Notes under the pieces: generated by a model
Seen by the model: the letters and a program-made list of their open reading frames with translations, nothing else
The model's database searches: none
What the model was told of the DNA's origin: nothing
Assembly (NCBI GenBank): GCA_039819115.1
Contig: JBCBST010000121.1
Location: forward strand, 1-9,590
Reading direction: 5' to 3'
From: JBCBST01 sp039819115
GTDB taxonomy: Bacteria; Bacteroidota; Rhodothermia; Balneolales; Balneolaceae
Length of the DNA: 9,590 nucleotides
Position numbers and translations under genes: made by a program
In this document: in pieces, positions 1 to 5,832 of the stretch
How positions within the stretch are numbered: position 1 is the first letter of the stretch
Layout: the number at the start of each line of letters is the position of its first letter

Positions 1-192
1 CCCCCTTGAAGGTAAATATTGTAGGAGCGTCTTAAGTCGGCCCGTGGTTGTTTTCTATCTAACATAAATAATGATGTCGTTAACGTTACATGTAACTTAT
101 CGGAGGCCTTAAAGAAAATATTTTTTGAAAAAGGCTGCAAATAAAATATTACTAAATTGTAAATACTAAAGAACTTTTAATTCGTTCCCCCC
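1..192. other. Non-coding AT-rich stretch downstream of the tonB-family gene
   Basis: No open reading frame here can be supported. The stretch is AT-rich and lies 3' of the minus-strand TonB gene, so it may hold that operon's 3' end or the control region of a gene beyond the left edge. It contains a cluster of overlapping short palindromes at 79-96: GTTAAC (79-84), AACGTT (82-87) and the 12-base perfect palindrome GTTACATGTAAC (85-96). I see no convincing GC-rich hairpin with a T-run that would end the operon. Confidence 0.5.
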
Positions 193-834
193 TTAGTTCA
201 GCCGGAAGTTAACCGATTGAATCATTTTTACGCGTACCAGACGTCCGTTTTGCACGCCAGGCGTGAACCTGACTTTTCTCAATGCATCAAGCACGGCTTC
301 GTCCAATCCATGACCGAGACTGCGAATAATCTCCAACTCCTCAACACCTCCTTGCTTATTGATGATAAACTGTACAGCAACTTTCCCTTCAATGTTAAGC
401 TCCTGAGCCATTTTAGGGTACGTAATGTGCTTATACAGCGCCTTTAATCCGCCAATTATCTCAGGATATTGTTCAACCATGTGAGGGGCTACAGGTTCAT
501 CGTCTTCATTTTTATCGGGTCTTGGGGGTAGAGAGTTAATAGGAACAGCATCTTCAAAAGATCCAAAGTCAATGGGATCATCATCAATCGGGCTATTATC
601 CGGTTGTTCCAAAAGAACGGCCGGTTTTAAGGGTGGAGGTGGGTTTTCGCGCTTAATAATCGGGGCAGGATTGCTTAAAGGCACAAATGACGTATCCATC
701 ACCTCAACATTGGGGGGTGTATCCTTGATGGTAGATTTTACAACAAAGATAACCAGCAGTAAGGCCAGAATTAATCCAATTTGAAAAAAGAGGATGTACG
801 AGTTCCGAAGGGCGTGTTGTTTATTGTAATTCAT
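193..834 (-). CDS. TonB-family energy transducer protein
   Basis: The 213-residue product has the layout of a TonB protein, which carries energy from the inner-membrane proton gradient to outer-membrane TonB-dependent receptors. A short cytoplasmic N-terminus leads to one membrane anchor at about residues 14-33. A proline-rich, acidic periplasmic spacer covers about 38-120, with a PPPP run near 65-68. A TonB_C domain fills about 122-213. That domain shows the usual pattern: YPEI, YPKMAQ, IEGKVAVQFIINKQG, LDEAVLDAL, then RFTPG and a closing NFRLN. It is last in the proS-nnr-VanZ operon, 68 bp after the VanZ gene. The ATG at 834 lacks a clear ribosome site, as is common in Bacteroidota. No exbB/exbD lies in the window, so its partner complex must be encoded elsewhere. 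The start is supported by the N-terminal anchor. Confidence 0.9.
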   Translation of the reverse strand: MNYNKQHALRNSYILFFQIGLILALLLVIFVVKSTIKDTPPNVEVMDTSFVPLSNPAPIIKRENPPPPLKPAVLLEQPDNSPIDDDPIDFGSFEDAVPINSLPPRPDKNEDDEPVAPHMVEQYPEIIGGLKALYKHITYPKMAQELNIEGKVAVQFIINKQGGVEELEIIRSLGHGLDEAVLDALRKVRFTPGVQNGRLVRVKMIQSVNFRLN

Positions 835-841
835 CGAAGAG

Positions 842-880
842 CAGTTTGAATGCCATATTTGGTTAAATCAACTCAAACTG
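842..880. repeat. Inverted repeat between the VanZ-like and tonB genes
   Basis: CAGTTTGA (842-849) and TCAAACTG (873-880) are perfect 8-base complements around a 23-base loop. The hairpin would form in the 68 bp spacer of the minus-strand operon, just before the TonB start codon. There is no T-run, so intrinsic termination is unlikely. It could be a processing or translation-control hairpin, or chance. Confidence 0.3.
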
Positions 881-902
881 TGGTGCAGTCTCTATCGCAT
901 AT

Positions 903-1292
903 TCATGCTGTGCTTTTTTGAAACCGCCACTTATACAACACATACAGAAACACGATACCAATCAGTGAACCTATACCATCTGCCAGAAGATCCAGCCATT
1001 CCGGGCTTCGGTTGGTAGGAATCAGATACTGTAACACCTCAATTAAACCTCCGAATATCAACCCTCGGGTGATAAGTAATAGTACGTTTGGGAACTTCCT
1101 GGTATTTAACAGTATGATTAACCCGTCAAAGAACGTCCAACAAAAGAACATAGCTGCATGACCCAGTTTATCATGACTCCAGAAATTTTTGGGGAGAGAA
1201 GAACCTGATGGAGCAAGTGTGACTACCAATATGAGGATAGTCCCTAATCCAAACAGAAAAAGTACCGCGCGTAACCCTTTTTTTTTGCTCAT
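903..1292 (-). CDS. VanZ-like family membrane protein
   Basis: From the ATG at 1292 this encodes 129 residues with about four hydrophobic segments (near 10-27, 46-62, 68-90 and 104-121). VanZ-like signatures are visible: DKLGH at 41-45, an IEVLQYLIPTNR stretch at 84-95 and DLLADGIGSLIG at 101-112. The family is named for the teicoplanin-resistance protein VanZ, but most members are short inner-membrane proteins of unknown biochemical role, so resistance should not be inferred. A 29-residue upstream extension is possible but would overlap the end of nnr. The ATG at 1292 sits 10 bp after the nnr stop and puts a basic MSKKKG just before the first membrane segment, so I chose it. It is probably co-transcribed with proS and nnr upstream and the TonB gene downstream. 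Confidence 0.82.
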   Translation of the reverse strand: MSKKKGLRAVLFLFGLGTILILVVTLAPSGSSLPKNFWSHDKLGHAAMFFCWTFFDGLIILLNTRKFPNVLLLITRGLIFGGLIEVLQYLIPTNRSPEWLDLLADGIGSLIGIVFLYVLYKWRFQKSTA

Positions 1293-1302
1293 GTAAGCCT
1301 GA

Positions 1303-2817
1303 CTAAATAAGATCCAATGGTTCGAATGGGTGTTTGTGTTCTCCTTTAAAAAAAGCATCCGCCCTGTGTTTACCTTCAAGGAGTGCTCCTGTTATAGCCT
1401 CGAATGGGGATCTTTGTTGCAACCAAAATCCGGCAATTTTGCCCGCTAACACATCACCAAAGCCAGCACGCGAAAACATTCGGGTATCGTAATCGGTGAG
1501 AAAAACCGTACCGCCGGAATCTGCAATCATACACGGGTACCCTTTTGAAAGAACGGTTACTCCATGTTGCTTTGAAAACTGCCCCACTAACCGGATTCGT
1601 TTAAAATCATCTGAAACATCGGTTTTTGTGAGTCTTGCAAGTTCTCCTGGATGAGGCGTAAGAATCCATTCAGCTGATGCTGGTTTAGTGAATGAACCCC
1701 ATTCTGAAAGAGTAAAAAGAGCATCCGCATCAATAACTACCCGGCCTTTATAATGGGAAAGCACATACTGTACACACTCTTGCGCATCCTGAGTTCGCCC
1801 AATCCCCGGGCCAATAAGAAGGACATCACGTGCGGGGTTAAGCCTTTCAAAAATAACAGCGCCATCTTGCTTTGAAAAAAAAGAGGCTGACTGTGCCCCA
1901 ACAGCTGTTTTGATGATTTGTTCAAGCTGCTTTTCATATACAGGCAAAAGAGCATGCGGACTGAATAAATTGACAGCCCCCACCCCTGTACCCCAGGCAC
2001 TTCTTGAAGCTAAAATGGCTGCACCTGTTAATCCTGTCGATCCTGCAATAACCTGTACCTTTCCTTCCTCATACTTATGTGTCCGGGTGATACTTACCTC
2101 ACCTGGAACAGAGCACCAGGATTCATCAATCAAATAGGCGGCTGCTCTTTTTAAATGGTTTGGAATGGGGAGTTCGCACAAAAAAACGGATCCGGTGGTA
2201 CGCTTTCCATCATTTAAATAGAACCCAATTTTTAAGCCACCAAAAGCAAGGGTGAAAGCAGCTTGTATGGATACCCCCATGATGCGCCCGGTATCCGGGT
2301 TTAAACCACTGGGAACATCCAATGCGATCACAGGTATCTCCTGATCATTTACCCATTCAATTGCTTCAACAAATGGTTCTCTCACCTCTTTTTGAATACC
2401 TACTCCAAGCATTCCATCAATAACAACATCGATCTGAGCTGGAAGTACTTCGGGTTCCCAACCGGATTGTATGGATACGGAATAAGGAAGGCGCTTCAGG
2501 AGTTTAAGGTTGTGAGCACAATCATCACTTAGATCATGTGTACCTGCTACCATAACTACCGTACATTGACACCCCTGTTCAGCCAGTAACCGTGCTATAG
2601 CCAGGCCATCGCCCGCATTATTACCTTTCCCACATAAAAAAAGAATGTGCTGTTTGTCGGGGAAATAATCGCGCAGGATGTCGGCTGCTTTTGTTGCAGC
2701 TACTTCCATTAATGTAAATCCCGGAATCCCAAACTCCGAGATCGTTTGTTGATCCATTATTCGGCTCTGTTCAGCCGAGCTAAGAAAATGAGAATATGGA
2801 GCTTGATTTGAGCTCAC
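1303..2817 (-). CDS. nnr: Bifunctional NAD(P)H-hydrate repair enzyme (epimerase + ADP-dependent dehydratase)
   Basis: The 504-residue fusion repairs damaged NADH and NADPH. The N-terminal YjeF_N half interconverts the R and S hydrates. The C-terminal ribokinase-like half dehydrates S-NAD(P)HX using ADP. Epimerase marks are AEQSRIMDQQTISEFGIPG (15-33), GKGNNAGDG (63-71), D134 and DVPSG (167-171). Dehydratase marks are GSTGLTGAAILA (259-270), GPGIG (336-340), DADAL (363-367), TPHPGE (387-392) and GFGDVLAG (452-459), with D455 the likely catalytic base. Full length suits the fused family. The start is a GTG 6 bp after the proS stop, which suggests translational coupling. The ATG at 2757 would delete the conserved AEQ segment, so GTG is preferred. 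Two sites look atypical from memory of the family: MEVAA at 38-42 instead of MENAG, and DTRMFSRAG just before GDVLAG where a TGNPGMA-like stretch is usual. Confidence 0.93.
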   Translation of the reverse strand: MSSNQAPYSHFLSSAEQSRIMDQQTISEFGIPGFTLMEVAATKAADILRDYFPDKQHILFLCGKGNNAGDGLAIARLLAEQGCQCTVVMVAGTHDLSDDCAHNLKLLKRLPYSVSIQSGWEPEVLPAQIDVVIDGMLGVGIQKEVREPFVEAIEWVNDQEIPVIALDVPSGLNPDTGRIMGVSIQAAFTLAFGGLKIGFYLNDGKRTTGSVFLCELPIPNHLKRAAAYLIDESWCSVPGEVSITRTHKYEEGKVQVIAGSTGLTGAAILASRSAWGTGVGAVNLFSPHALLPVYEKQLEQIIKTAVGAQSASFFSKQDGAVIFERLNPARDVLLIGPGIGRTQDAQECVQYVLSHYKGRVVIDADALFTLSEWGSFTKPASAEWILTPHPGELARLTKTDVSDDFKRIRLVGQFSKQHGVTVLSKGYPCMIADSGGTVFLTDYDTRMFSRAGFGDVLAGKIAGFWLQQRSPFEAITGALLEGKHRADAFFKGEHKHPFEPLDLI

Positions 2818-2823
2818 GGGGTA

Positions 2824-4296
2824 TCAATAGGCTTTTGCAAATAGCACACGTTGTTTTGATGGTTTTCCCGAAACAATACATGCACCTTCGCCCGAGTTGG
2901 TATTGTGGAACGGTATACAACGAATCGTGGCTTTTGTTTCCTGTTTGATTTGCTCTTCCGTTTCTGATGTTCCATCCCAATGTGCATAGATAAACCCACC
3001 TTTTTTTTCCAGTACCCGTTTGAATTCCTCATACGTATCTACAGCTGAGGTTTGCTCATCGCGTCGTTGCTTTGCAGATTCAAACAGATCGGACTGAATC
3101 GTATCAAGTAATAACTTCACACGCTCCCCCAAGCCTTCTCTTTGCTGTATGCTCTTTTCAAGGGTATCCCTGCGGGCCAACTCTACATTTTGATTCTGTT
3201 CATCCCGTGGGCCTATTGCAATACGTAGAGGAATTCCTGCTGCCTCGTGCTCTGCAAATTTGTATCCCGGCTTATAGTTATCCCTGTCATCCAACCGAAC
3301 GCGTACACCCATCGACTTCAGCTCATCCACTATGGTATCGCCATAGGTAAGTACCCGCTCTTTCTCATCGTCTTTACGATAAATAGGAACCACTACAACC
3401 TGAACAGGAGCCAGTTTTGGGGGAATTACGAGGCCATTATCATCAGAATGGGTCATGATCAACCCTCCAATTAACCGTGTAGAAACTCCCCAGCTGGTTG
3501 CCCATACCAATTTATGATCCCCATCCTTATCCTGAAATTTGACATCAAATGCCTTTGCAAAATTCTGGCCAAGAAAATGCGATGTACCGGCTTGAAGGGC
3601 CTTTCCATCTTGCATTAAAGCTTCGATACAATATGTTTCTTCGGCTCCGGCAAAACGCTCACTCTCGGTTTTCACGCCGGTAATAACAGGCATGGCCATA
3701 AAATCTTCAGCAAAGCTCCGGTATACTTCCAGCATCCGGAGTGTCTCTTCTTCCGCCTCTTGTTTTGTAGCATGAGCGGTATGCCCCTCTTGCCACAGGA
3801 ACTCCATTGTTCTCAGAAATAGGCGTGTCCGCATTTCCCATCGAACCACATTGGCCCATTGATTGATCAGGATGGGAAGATCGCGATAGGATTGAATCCA
3901 GGTTCTGTACGTATCCCATATAATCGTCTCGGATGTGGGGCGCACGATAAGCTCTTCTTCCAGCTTGGAATCGGGATCTACCTCCACACCTCCATCCACC
4001 GCTTTTAACCGGCTATGGGTAATTACGGCACATTCTTTGGCAAACCCTTCCACATGTTGAGCTTCTTTACTCAGAAAAGATTTAGGTATGAACAATGGGA
4101 AATACGCATTCTGATGCCCGGTATCCTTAAACATGGTATCCAATGCCTCGCGCATATTCTCCCATAGTGCCATACCATTGGGTTTGATCACCATGCACCC
4201 CCGGACAGGGGAATGCTCAGCCAGTTGGGCTTCTTTAACAATATCTAAATACCACTGAGAATAGTCGGTTGAACGAGAAGTGATGCGTTGAGCCAT
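2824..4296 (-). CDS. proS: Proline--tRNA ligase, type 3 (archaeal/eukaryotic-like, no editing domain)
   Basis: This class II synthetase charges tRNA-Pro with proline using ATP in the cytoplasm. With the start at 4296 it has 490 residues. The protein opens with ITSRSTDYSQWY and LAEHSPVRGCMVIKP. Motif 1 is near 51-71, the PTSET proline loop at 120-124, motif 2 at 152-177 (RWEMRTRLFLRTMEFLWQEG) and motif 3 at 271-297 (STRLIGGLIMTHSDDNG). An anticodon-binding domain follows at about 298-400 (VVVPIY; GYKFAEHEAAGIPLRIAIGPRD). The C-terminal domain ends in FAKAY, as type 3 enzymes do, and the bacterial-type editing insertion is absent. Zinc ligands in that last domain are mostly missing: D441 and S476 replace expected cysteines and only C473 remains. 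An in-frame ATG at 4344 adds 16 residues not typical of the family, so I prefer 4296. It heads the operon with nnr, VanZ-like and TonB genes. Confidence 0.95.
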   Translation of the reverse strand: MAQRITSRSTDYSQWYLDIVKEAQLAEHSPVRGCMVIKPNGMALWENMREALDTMFKDTGHQNAYFPLFIPKSFLSKEAQHVEGFAKECAVITHSRLKAVDGGVEVDPDSKLEEELIVRPTSETIIWDTYRTWIQSYRDLPILINQWANVVRWEMRTRLFLRTMEFLWQEGHTAHATKQEAEEETLRMLEVYRSFAEDFMAMPVITGVKTESERFAGAEETYCIEALMQDGKALQAGTSHFLGQNFAKAFDVKFQDKDGDHKLVWATSWGVSTRLIGGLIMTHSDDNGLVIPPKLAPVQVVVVPIYRKDDEKERVLTYGDTIVDELKSMGVRVRLDDRDNYKPGYKFAEHEAAGIPLRIAIGPRDEQNQNVELARRDTLEKSIQQREGLGERVKLLLDTIQSDLFESAKQRRDEQTSAVDTYEEFKRVLEKKGGFIYAHWDGTSETEEQIKQETKATIRCIPFHNTNSGEGACIVSGKPSKQRVLFAKAY

Positions 4297-4365
4297 ATCC
4301 GTTATTAGCTGGTCGTTAAGCTGAAAAGGTACACAATTGAACATTCATATTGCAGCTAAAACCTG

Positions 4366-4397
4366 TTGATCAAATGCACATAAAAGCGGTATATTTG
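4366..4397 (+). promoter_or_regulatory. Predicted promoter of the tRNA-Met gene
   Basis: TATATTTG at 4390-4397 matches the Bacteroidota minus-7 consensus TAnnTTTG exactly, and also contains a minus-10-like TATATT. A TTGATC at 4366-4371 lies 18 bases upstream of it, which is minus-35/minus-33 geometry. Transcription would begin near 4403, about 13 bases before the mature tRNA 5' end. The location and both elements make this the best promoter in the window. Confidence 0.6.
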
Positions 4398-4415
4398 AAG
4401 TCTTTCTTACAGAAT

Positions 4416-4489
4416 GGCGTGGTAGCTCAGCTGGTTAGAGCGCACGACTCATAATCGTGAGGTCGACGGTTCAAGTCCGTCCCACGCTA
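4416..4489 (+). tRNA. tRNA-Met (anticodon CAU), elongator type
   Basis: A full cloverleaf folds over 74 nt. The acceptor stem GGCGTGG (4416-4422) pairs with CCACGCT (4482-4488), with a G-U first pair. U8-A9 follow, then the D arm GCTC/GAGC (4425-4441). The anticodon stem CACGA/TCGTG (4443-4447, 4455-4459) holds loop CTCATAA with anticodon CAT at 4450-4452. The variable loop is AGGTC and the T arm is GACGG/CCGTC with loop TTCAAGT. The discriminator is A and the CCA tail is not encoded. The G1-U72 pair rules out an initiator, which normally has an unpaired position 1. A CAU anticodon can also belong to tRNA-Ile2 after lysidine modification. The acceptor end and GTGAGGTCG variable region look more like elongator Met, so Met is the better call. 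Confidence 0.92.
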
Positions 4490-4500
4490 CGAAAGATACA

Positions 4501-4533
4501 AGCCCTGTTCATCATGTGAACCGGGCTTTTTTT
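4501..4533 (+). terminator. Rho-independent terminator after tRNA-Met (copy 1)
   Basis: AGCCC-T-GTTCA (4501-4511) pairs with TGAAC-C-GGGCT (4517-4527) around the loop TCATG, with one internal mismatch. A run of seven T follows, ending at 4533. It begins 11 bases after the tRNA 3' end. An identical copy lies 363 bp downstream. Confidence 0.85.
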
Positions 4534-4540
4534 ATGTTTG
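4533..4540 (+). promoter_or_regulatory. Candidate minus-7 element directly before the GIY-YIG start
   Basis: TATGTTTG fits TAnnTTTG exactly and lies at the end of the terminator T-run, three bases before the ATG at 4544. The GIY-YIG gene has no other room for a promoter between the terminator and its start. If used, the transcript would begin at or near the start codon and be leaderless. No good minus-33 element was found, so the evidence is only the 8-base match. The same octamer is preserved in the second copy at 4896-4903. Confidence 0.25.
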
Positions 4541-4543
4541 GGT

Positions 4544-4813
4544 ATGTATTTCGTTCATGTCCTATATAGCGCTCTCCACGATACAATTTATATCGGGTAT
4601 TCAAGTGATATTGAAGCGCGCTTAAGGGCCCATAATCATCCGCAAAACAAGGCATATACGAAACGATATCAACCATGGGAGCTGGTTTTTAGTGAGCAGT
4701 TTGAAACCAGAGCTCAGGCGATGGCAAGGGAGAAAGCGTTAAAATCTGCGCGTGGTAGAGCCTATATTTGGGAGCAGGTGAACAGAAGAGCTGATCGGAA
4801 GCACGACTCTTAA
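4544..4813 (+). CDS. Small GIY-YIG family nuclease, tRNA-linked
   Basis: From the ATG at 4544 this is an 89-residue single-domain protein of the YhbQ/UPF0213-like GIY-YIG group. The GIY-equivalent FVHVLYS is at about residues 3-9 and the YIG part TIYIGYS at about 14-20. The likely catalytic arginine lies in IEARLRAHN and the metal-binding glutamate in the later AREKALKS stretch. Members are presumed endonucleases, but few have known targets, so no function beyond nuclease is assigned. The gene starts 10 bp after the tRNA terminator T-run. It ends in KHDS, whose codons and TAA stop (4811-4813) belong to a partial copy of tRNA-Met. A TTG six bases upstream could also start it but offers nothing over the ATG. 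It has no clear ribosome site. Expression may come from tRNA read-through or from the TATGTTTG element. Confidence 0.85.
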   Translation: MYFVHVLYSALHDTIYIGYSSDIEARLRAHNHPQNKAYTKRYQPWELVFSEQFETRAQAMAREKALKSARGRAYIWEQVNRRADRKHDS

Positions 4814-4852
4814 TCCGCCGGGTGGCGGACGGTTCAAGTCCGTCCCACGCTA
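4801..4852 (+). pseudogene. tRNA-Met 3'-half remnant
   Basis: GCACGACTCTTAATC (4801-4815) matches the anticodon arm of tRNA-Met with a single change that turns CAT into CTT. The segment 4828-4852 then repeats the T arm and acceptor 3' strand exactly. Between them the variable region is replaced by sequence forming a perfect 6-bp hairpin, TCCGCC-GGGT-GGCGGA (4814-4829). There is no matching acceptor 5' strand or proper D arm, and the anticodon stem no longer pairs, so it cannot make a normal tRNA. Upstream bases 4788-4800 (AGCTGATCGGAAG) weakly resemble a D arm, so the remnant may extend into the nuclease gene. Confidence 0.85.
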
Positions 4853-5007
4853 CGAAAGATACAAGCCCTGTTCATCATGTGAACCGGGCTTTTTTTATGT
4901 TTGGGTATGTATTTCGTTTATGTTTTGTATAGCCCACTCCACGATACAATTTATATCGGGTATTCCAGTGGTATTGAAGCACGCTTAAGGGCTCACTATC
5001 AACCGCA
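4828..5007 (+). repeat. Direct repeat, copy 2
   Basis: Second member of the pair with 4465-4644, 363 bp downstream. It carries the tRNA T arm and acceptor 3' strand, the terminator and the first part of a GIY-YIG gene. Similarity stops at 5007, 16 bp before the lipoprotein gene start, which marks either the truncation point or the entry of unrelated DNA. Confidence 0.95.
4864..4896 (+). terminator. Rho-independent terminator (copy 2)
   Basis: This is base-for-base the same as the terminator after the functional tRNA: stem AGCCC-T-GTTCA with TGAAC-C-GGGCT, loop TCATG, then seven T. Here it would end transcripts coming from the GIY-YIG gene, so it probably still works as that gene's terminator. 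Confidence 0.8.
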
Positions 5008-5020
5008 CCTCCATGAATAA
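4907..5020 (+). pseudogene. Truncated second GIY-YIG gene
   Basis: The reading frame starts MYFVYVLYSPLHD, continues with TIYIGYSSGIEARLRAH and stops at TAA 5018-5020 after 37 residues. It keeps the GIY and YIG motifs and the arginine but lacks the second half of the domain, including the catalytic glutamate, so it should be inactive. Compared with the intact copy, the shared coding part has both silent changes and replacements (H to Y, A to P, D to G, N to Y, H to Q), so it is a diverged relative and not a fresh copy. It ends three bases before the lipoprotein start codon. Confidence 0.8.
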
Positions 5021-5023
5021 CTT

Positions 5024-5764
5024 ATGAGGATATCATTAACCATTTTTGTTTTAGTGTTTCTCTTTAGTTGTCGTCATTCTCCAGAGAAAAAACTTCAATC
5101 TTTAAAAGATGAGTGGGTTAAGGCAGATACTAGTCTTCCGGATTTAGAACAGCTTGAAATAAGATATCGTAAAGCCTTAGACTACATGGAAACCCATAGA
5201 GCGTATTGGGCAACTCCTCTAGATGATTGTACTGAAATCTGGACCGATACCTTACGAAAAAATCGAGCTGACTACAGAATTGCGCTTTCTCCGGTTAACT
5301 CACGAGGTGTTGATAATGACATTTCTTCCACCTTAGATCAATTGTGGGCTTGCAAAGTGTTTAAGCAACCTTTCGATTCTTTAATCACAAGATTTTCGCC
5401 AACTCACGGTAAATACTCTGACAAAAACAATATGTTAGTTACCTATTCAAATGAAACAATTAATGAGGTTGCTGAATGGAGAAAAAAGAATACTGAGAAA
5501 CTCAAATTATTGACTTCATCTATACTCAAGGATTTACCCTCAAACGAGGAAAGCAATTTACCTGTTTTGTTTGAAGTCCCAACGGGTAAAACTATTCGGG
5601 TTCATATACCGTGGCCAGCACCGAATTTGGTTGCCGACTGGGACTCATTAAAATATGAACCAAACCAAATTTTATTTGATACTTGGTCAGACCGGTATGC
5701 AATTATTTTTTTTAACGAAAAAAATGAAATAGACTACGTTTGGTGGAGTGGATGGGAACGCTAA
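5024..5764 (+). CDS. Predicted lipoprotein of unknown function
   Basis: I do not recognise this 246-residue protein. Its N-terminus is a short basic start, a hydrophobic stretch (about 4-14) and an LFSC lipobox with C16. This points to signal peptidase II processing and a lipid anchor, probably in the outer membrane or periplasm. The rest is hydrophilic. An N-terminal part rich in charged residues (about 20-60) could be helical. Two further cysteines sit at about 69 and 110. The C-terminal part has aromatic residues (PWPAP near 196-200, DTWSDRYAIIFFN near 219-231, YVWWSGWER at the end). The DNA is clearly more AT-rich than the housekeeping genes on either side, and the gene lies directly after the tRNA-associated repeat, which suggests acquisition. 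The ATG is only three bases after the truncated GIY-YIG stop, and I see no ribosome site. Confidence 0.75.
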   Translation: MRISLTIFVLVFLFSCRHSPEKKLQSLKDEWVKADTSLPDLEQLEIRYRKALDYMETHRAYWATPLDDCTEIWTDTLRKNRADYRIALSPVNSRGVDNDISSTLDQLWACKVFKQPFDSLITRFSPTHGKYSDKNNMLVTYSNETINEVAEWRKKNTEKLKLLTSSILKDLPSNEESNLPVLFEVPTGKTIRVHIPWPAPNLVADWDSLKYEPNQILFDTWSDRYAIIFFNEKNEIDYVWWSGWER

Positions 5765-5832
5765 AAAGAAATCCAAAAGATGTTCAGACAAAGATCAATC
5801 TGAATTAAATCGTTTTGGAACGTAATAACCAT

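Larger units (their letters stand above)
4465..4644 (+). repeat. Direct repeat, copy 1 (tRNA 3' end + terminator + GIY-YIG 5' end)
   Basis: This 180 bp segment aligns without gaps to 4828-5007 at a fixed offset of 363 bp. I count 13 mismatches, so the copies are about 93% identical. All mismatches lie after 4555: the first 91 bp (T arm, acceptor 3' strand, terminator and first four GIY-YIG codons) are identical. The rest, all nuclease-coding, is about 85% identical. A further 15-base block, 4442-4456, matches 4801-4815 at 14 positions, with a four-base length change between the blocks. Confidence 0.95.

Noticed and set aside
217..784. Plus-strand frames across the TonB gene (217-447, 572-784)
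   Set aside because: They are antisense shadows. The minus-strand frame has a membrane anchor, proline-rich spacer and TonB_C domain.
1737..2137. Frames overlapping nnr on both strands (1737-2000, 1910-2137)
   Set aside because: These are shadows of the dehydratase half, whose motifs are continuous through this region.
2814..3032. Small reading frames opposite or inside proS (also 2780-2980, 3072-3350, 3247-3474, 3707-3919)
   Set aside because: They lie entirely or mostly within the well-supported proS frame, have no domain signature and are rich in unlikely residue mixes.
4416..4489. tRNA-Ile2 with a lysidine-modified CAU anticodon
   Set aside because: The T loop TTCAAGT is shared with some Ile2 tRNAs, but the G-U first pair, the CGCTA 3' end and the GTGAGGTCG variable region fit elongator Met better. 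It cannot be fully excluded by eye.
4801..4852. A second functional tRNA (possibly Lys, anticodon CTT)
   Set aside because: The anticodon loop reads CTCTTAA, but the anticodon stem does not pair and no acceptor 5' strand or true D arm exists. Only the T arm and acceptor 3' strand are intact.
4416..5020. CRISPR array or group I/II intron explaining the repeats
   Set aside because: There are only two repeat copies of 180 bp with a coding unit between them. The tRNA is uninterrupted, and no intron core or reverse transcriptase is present.
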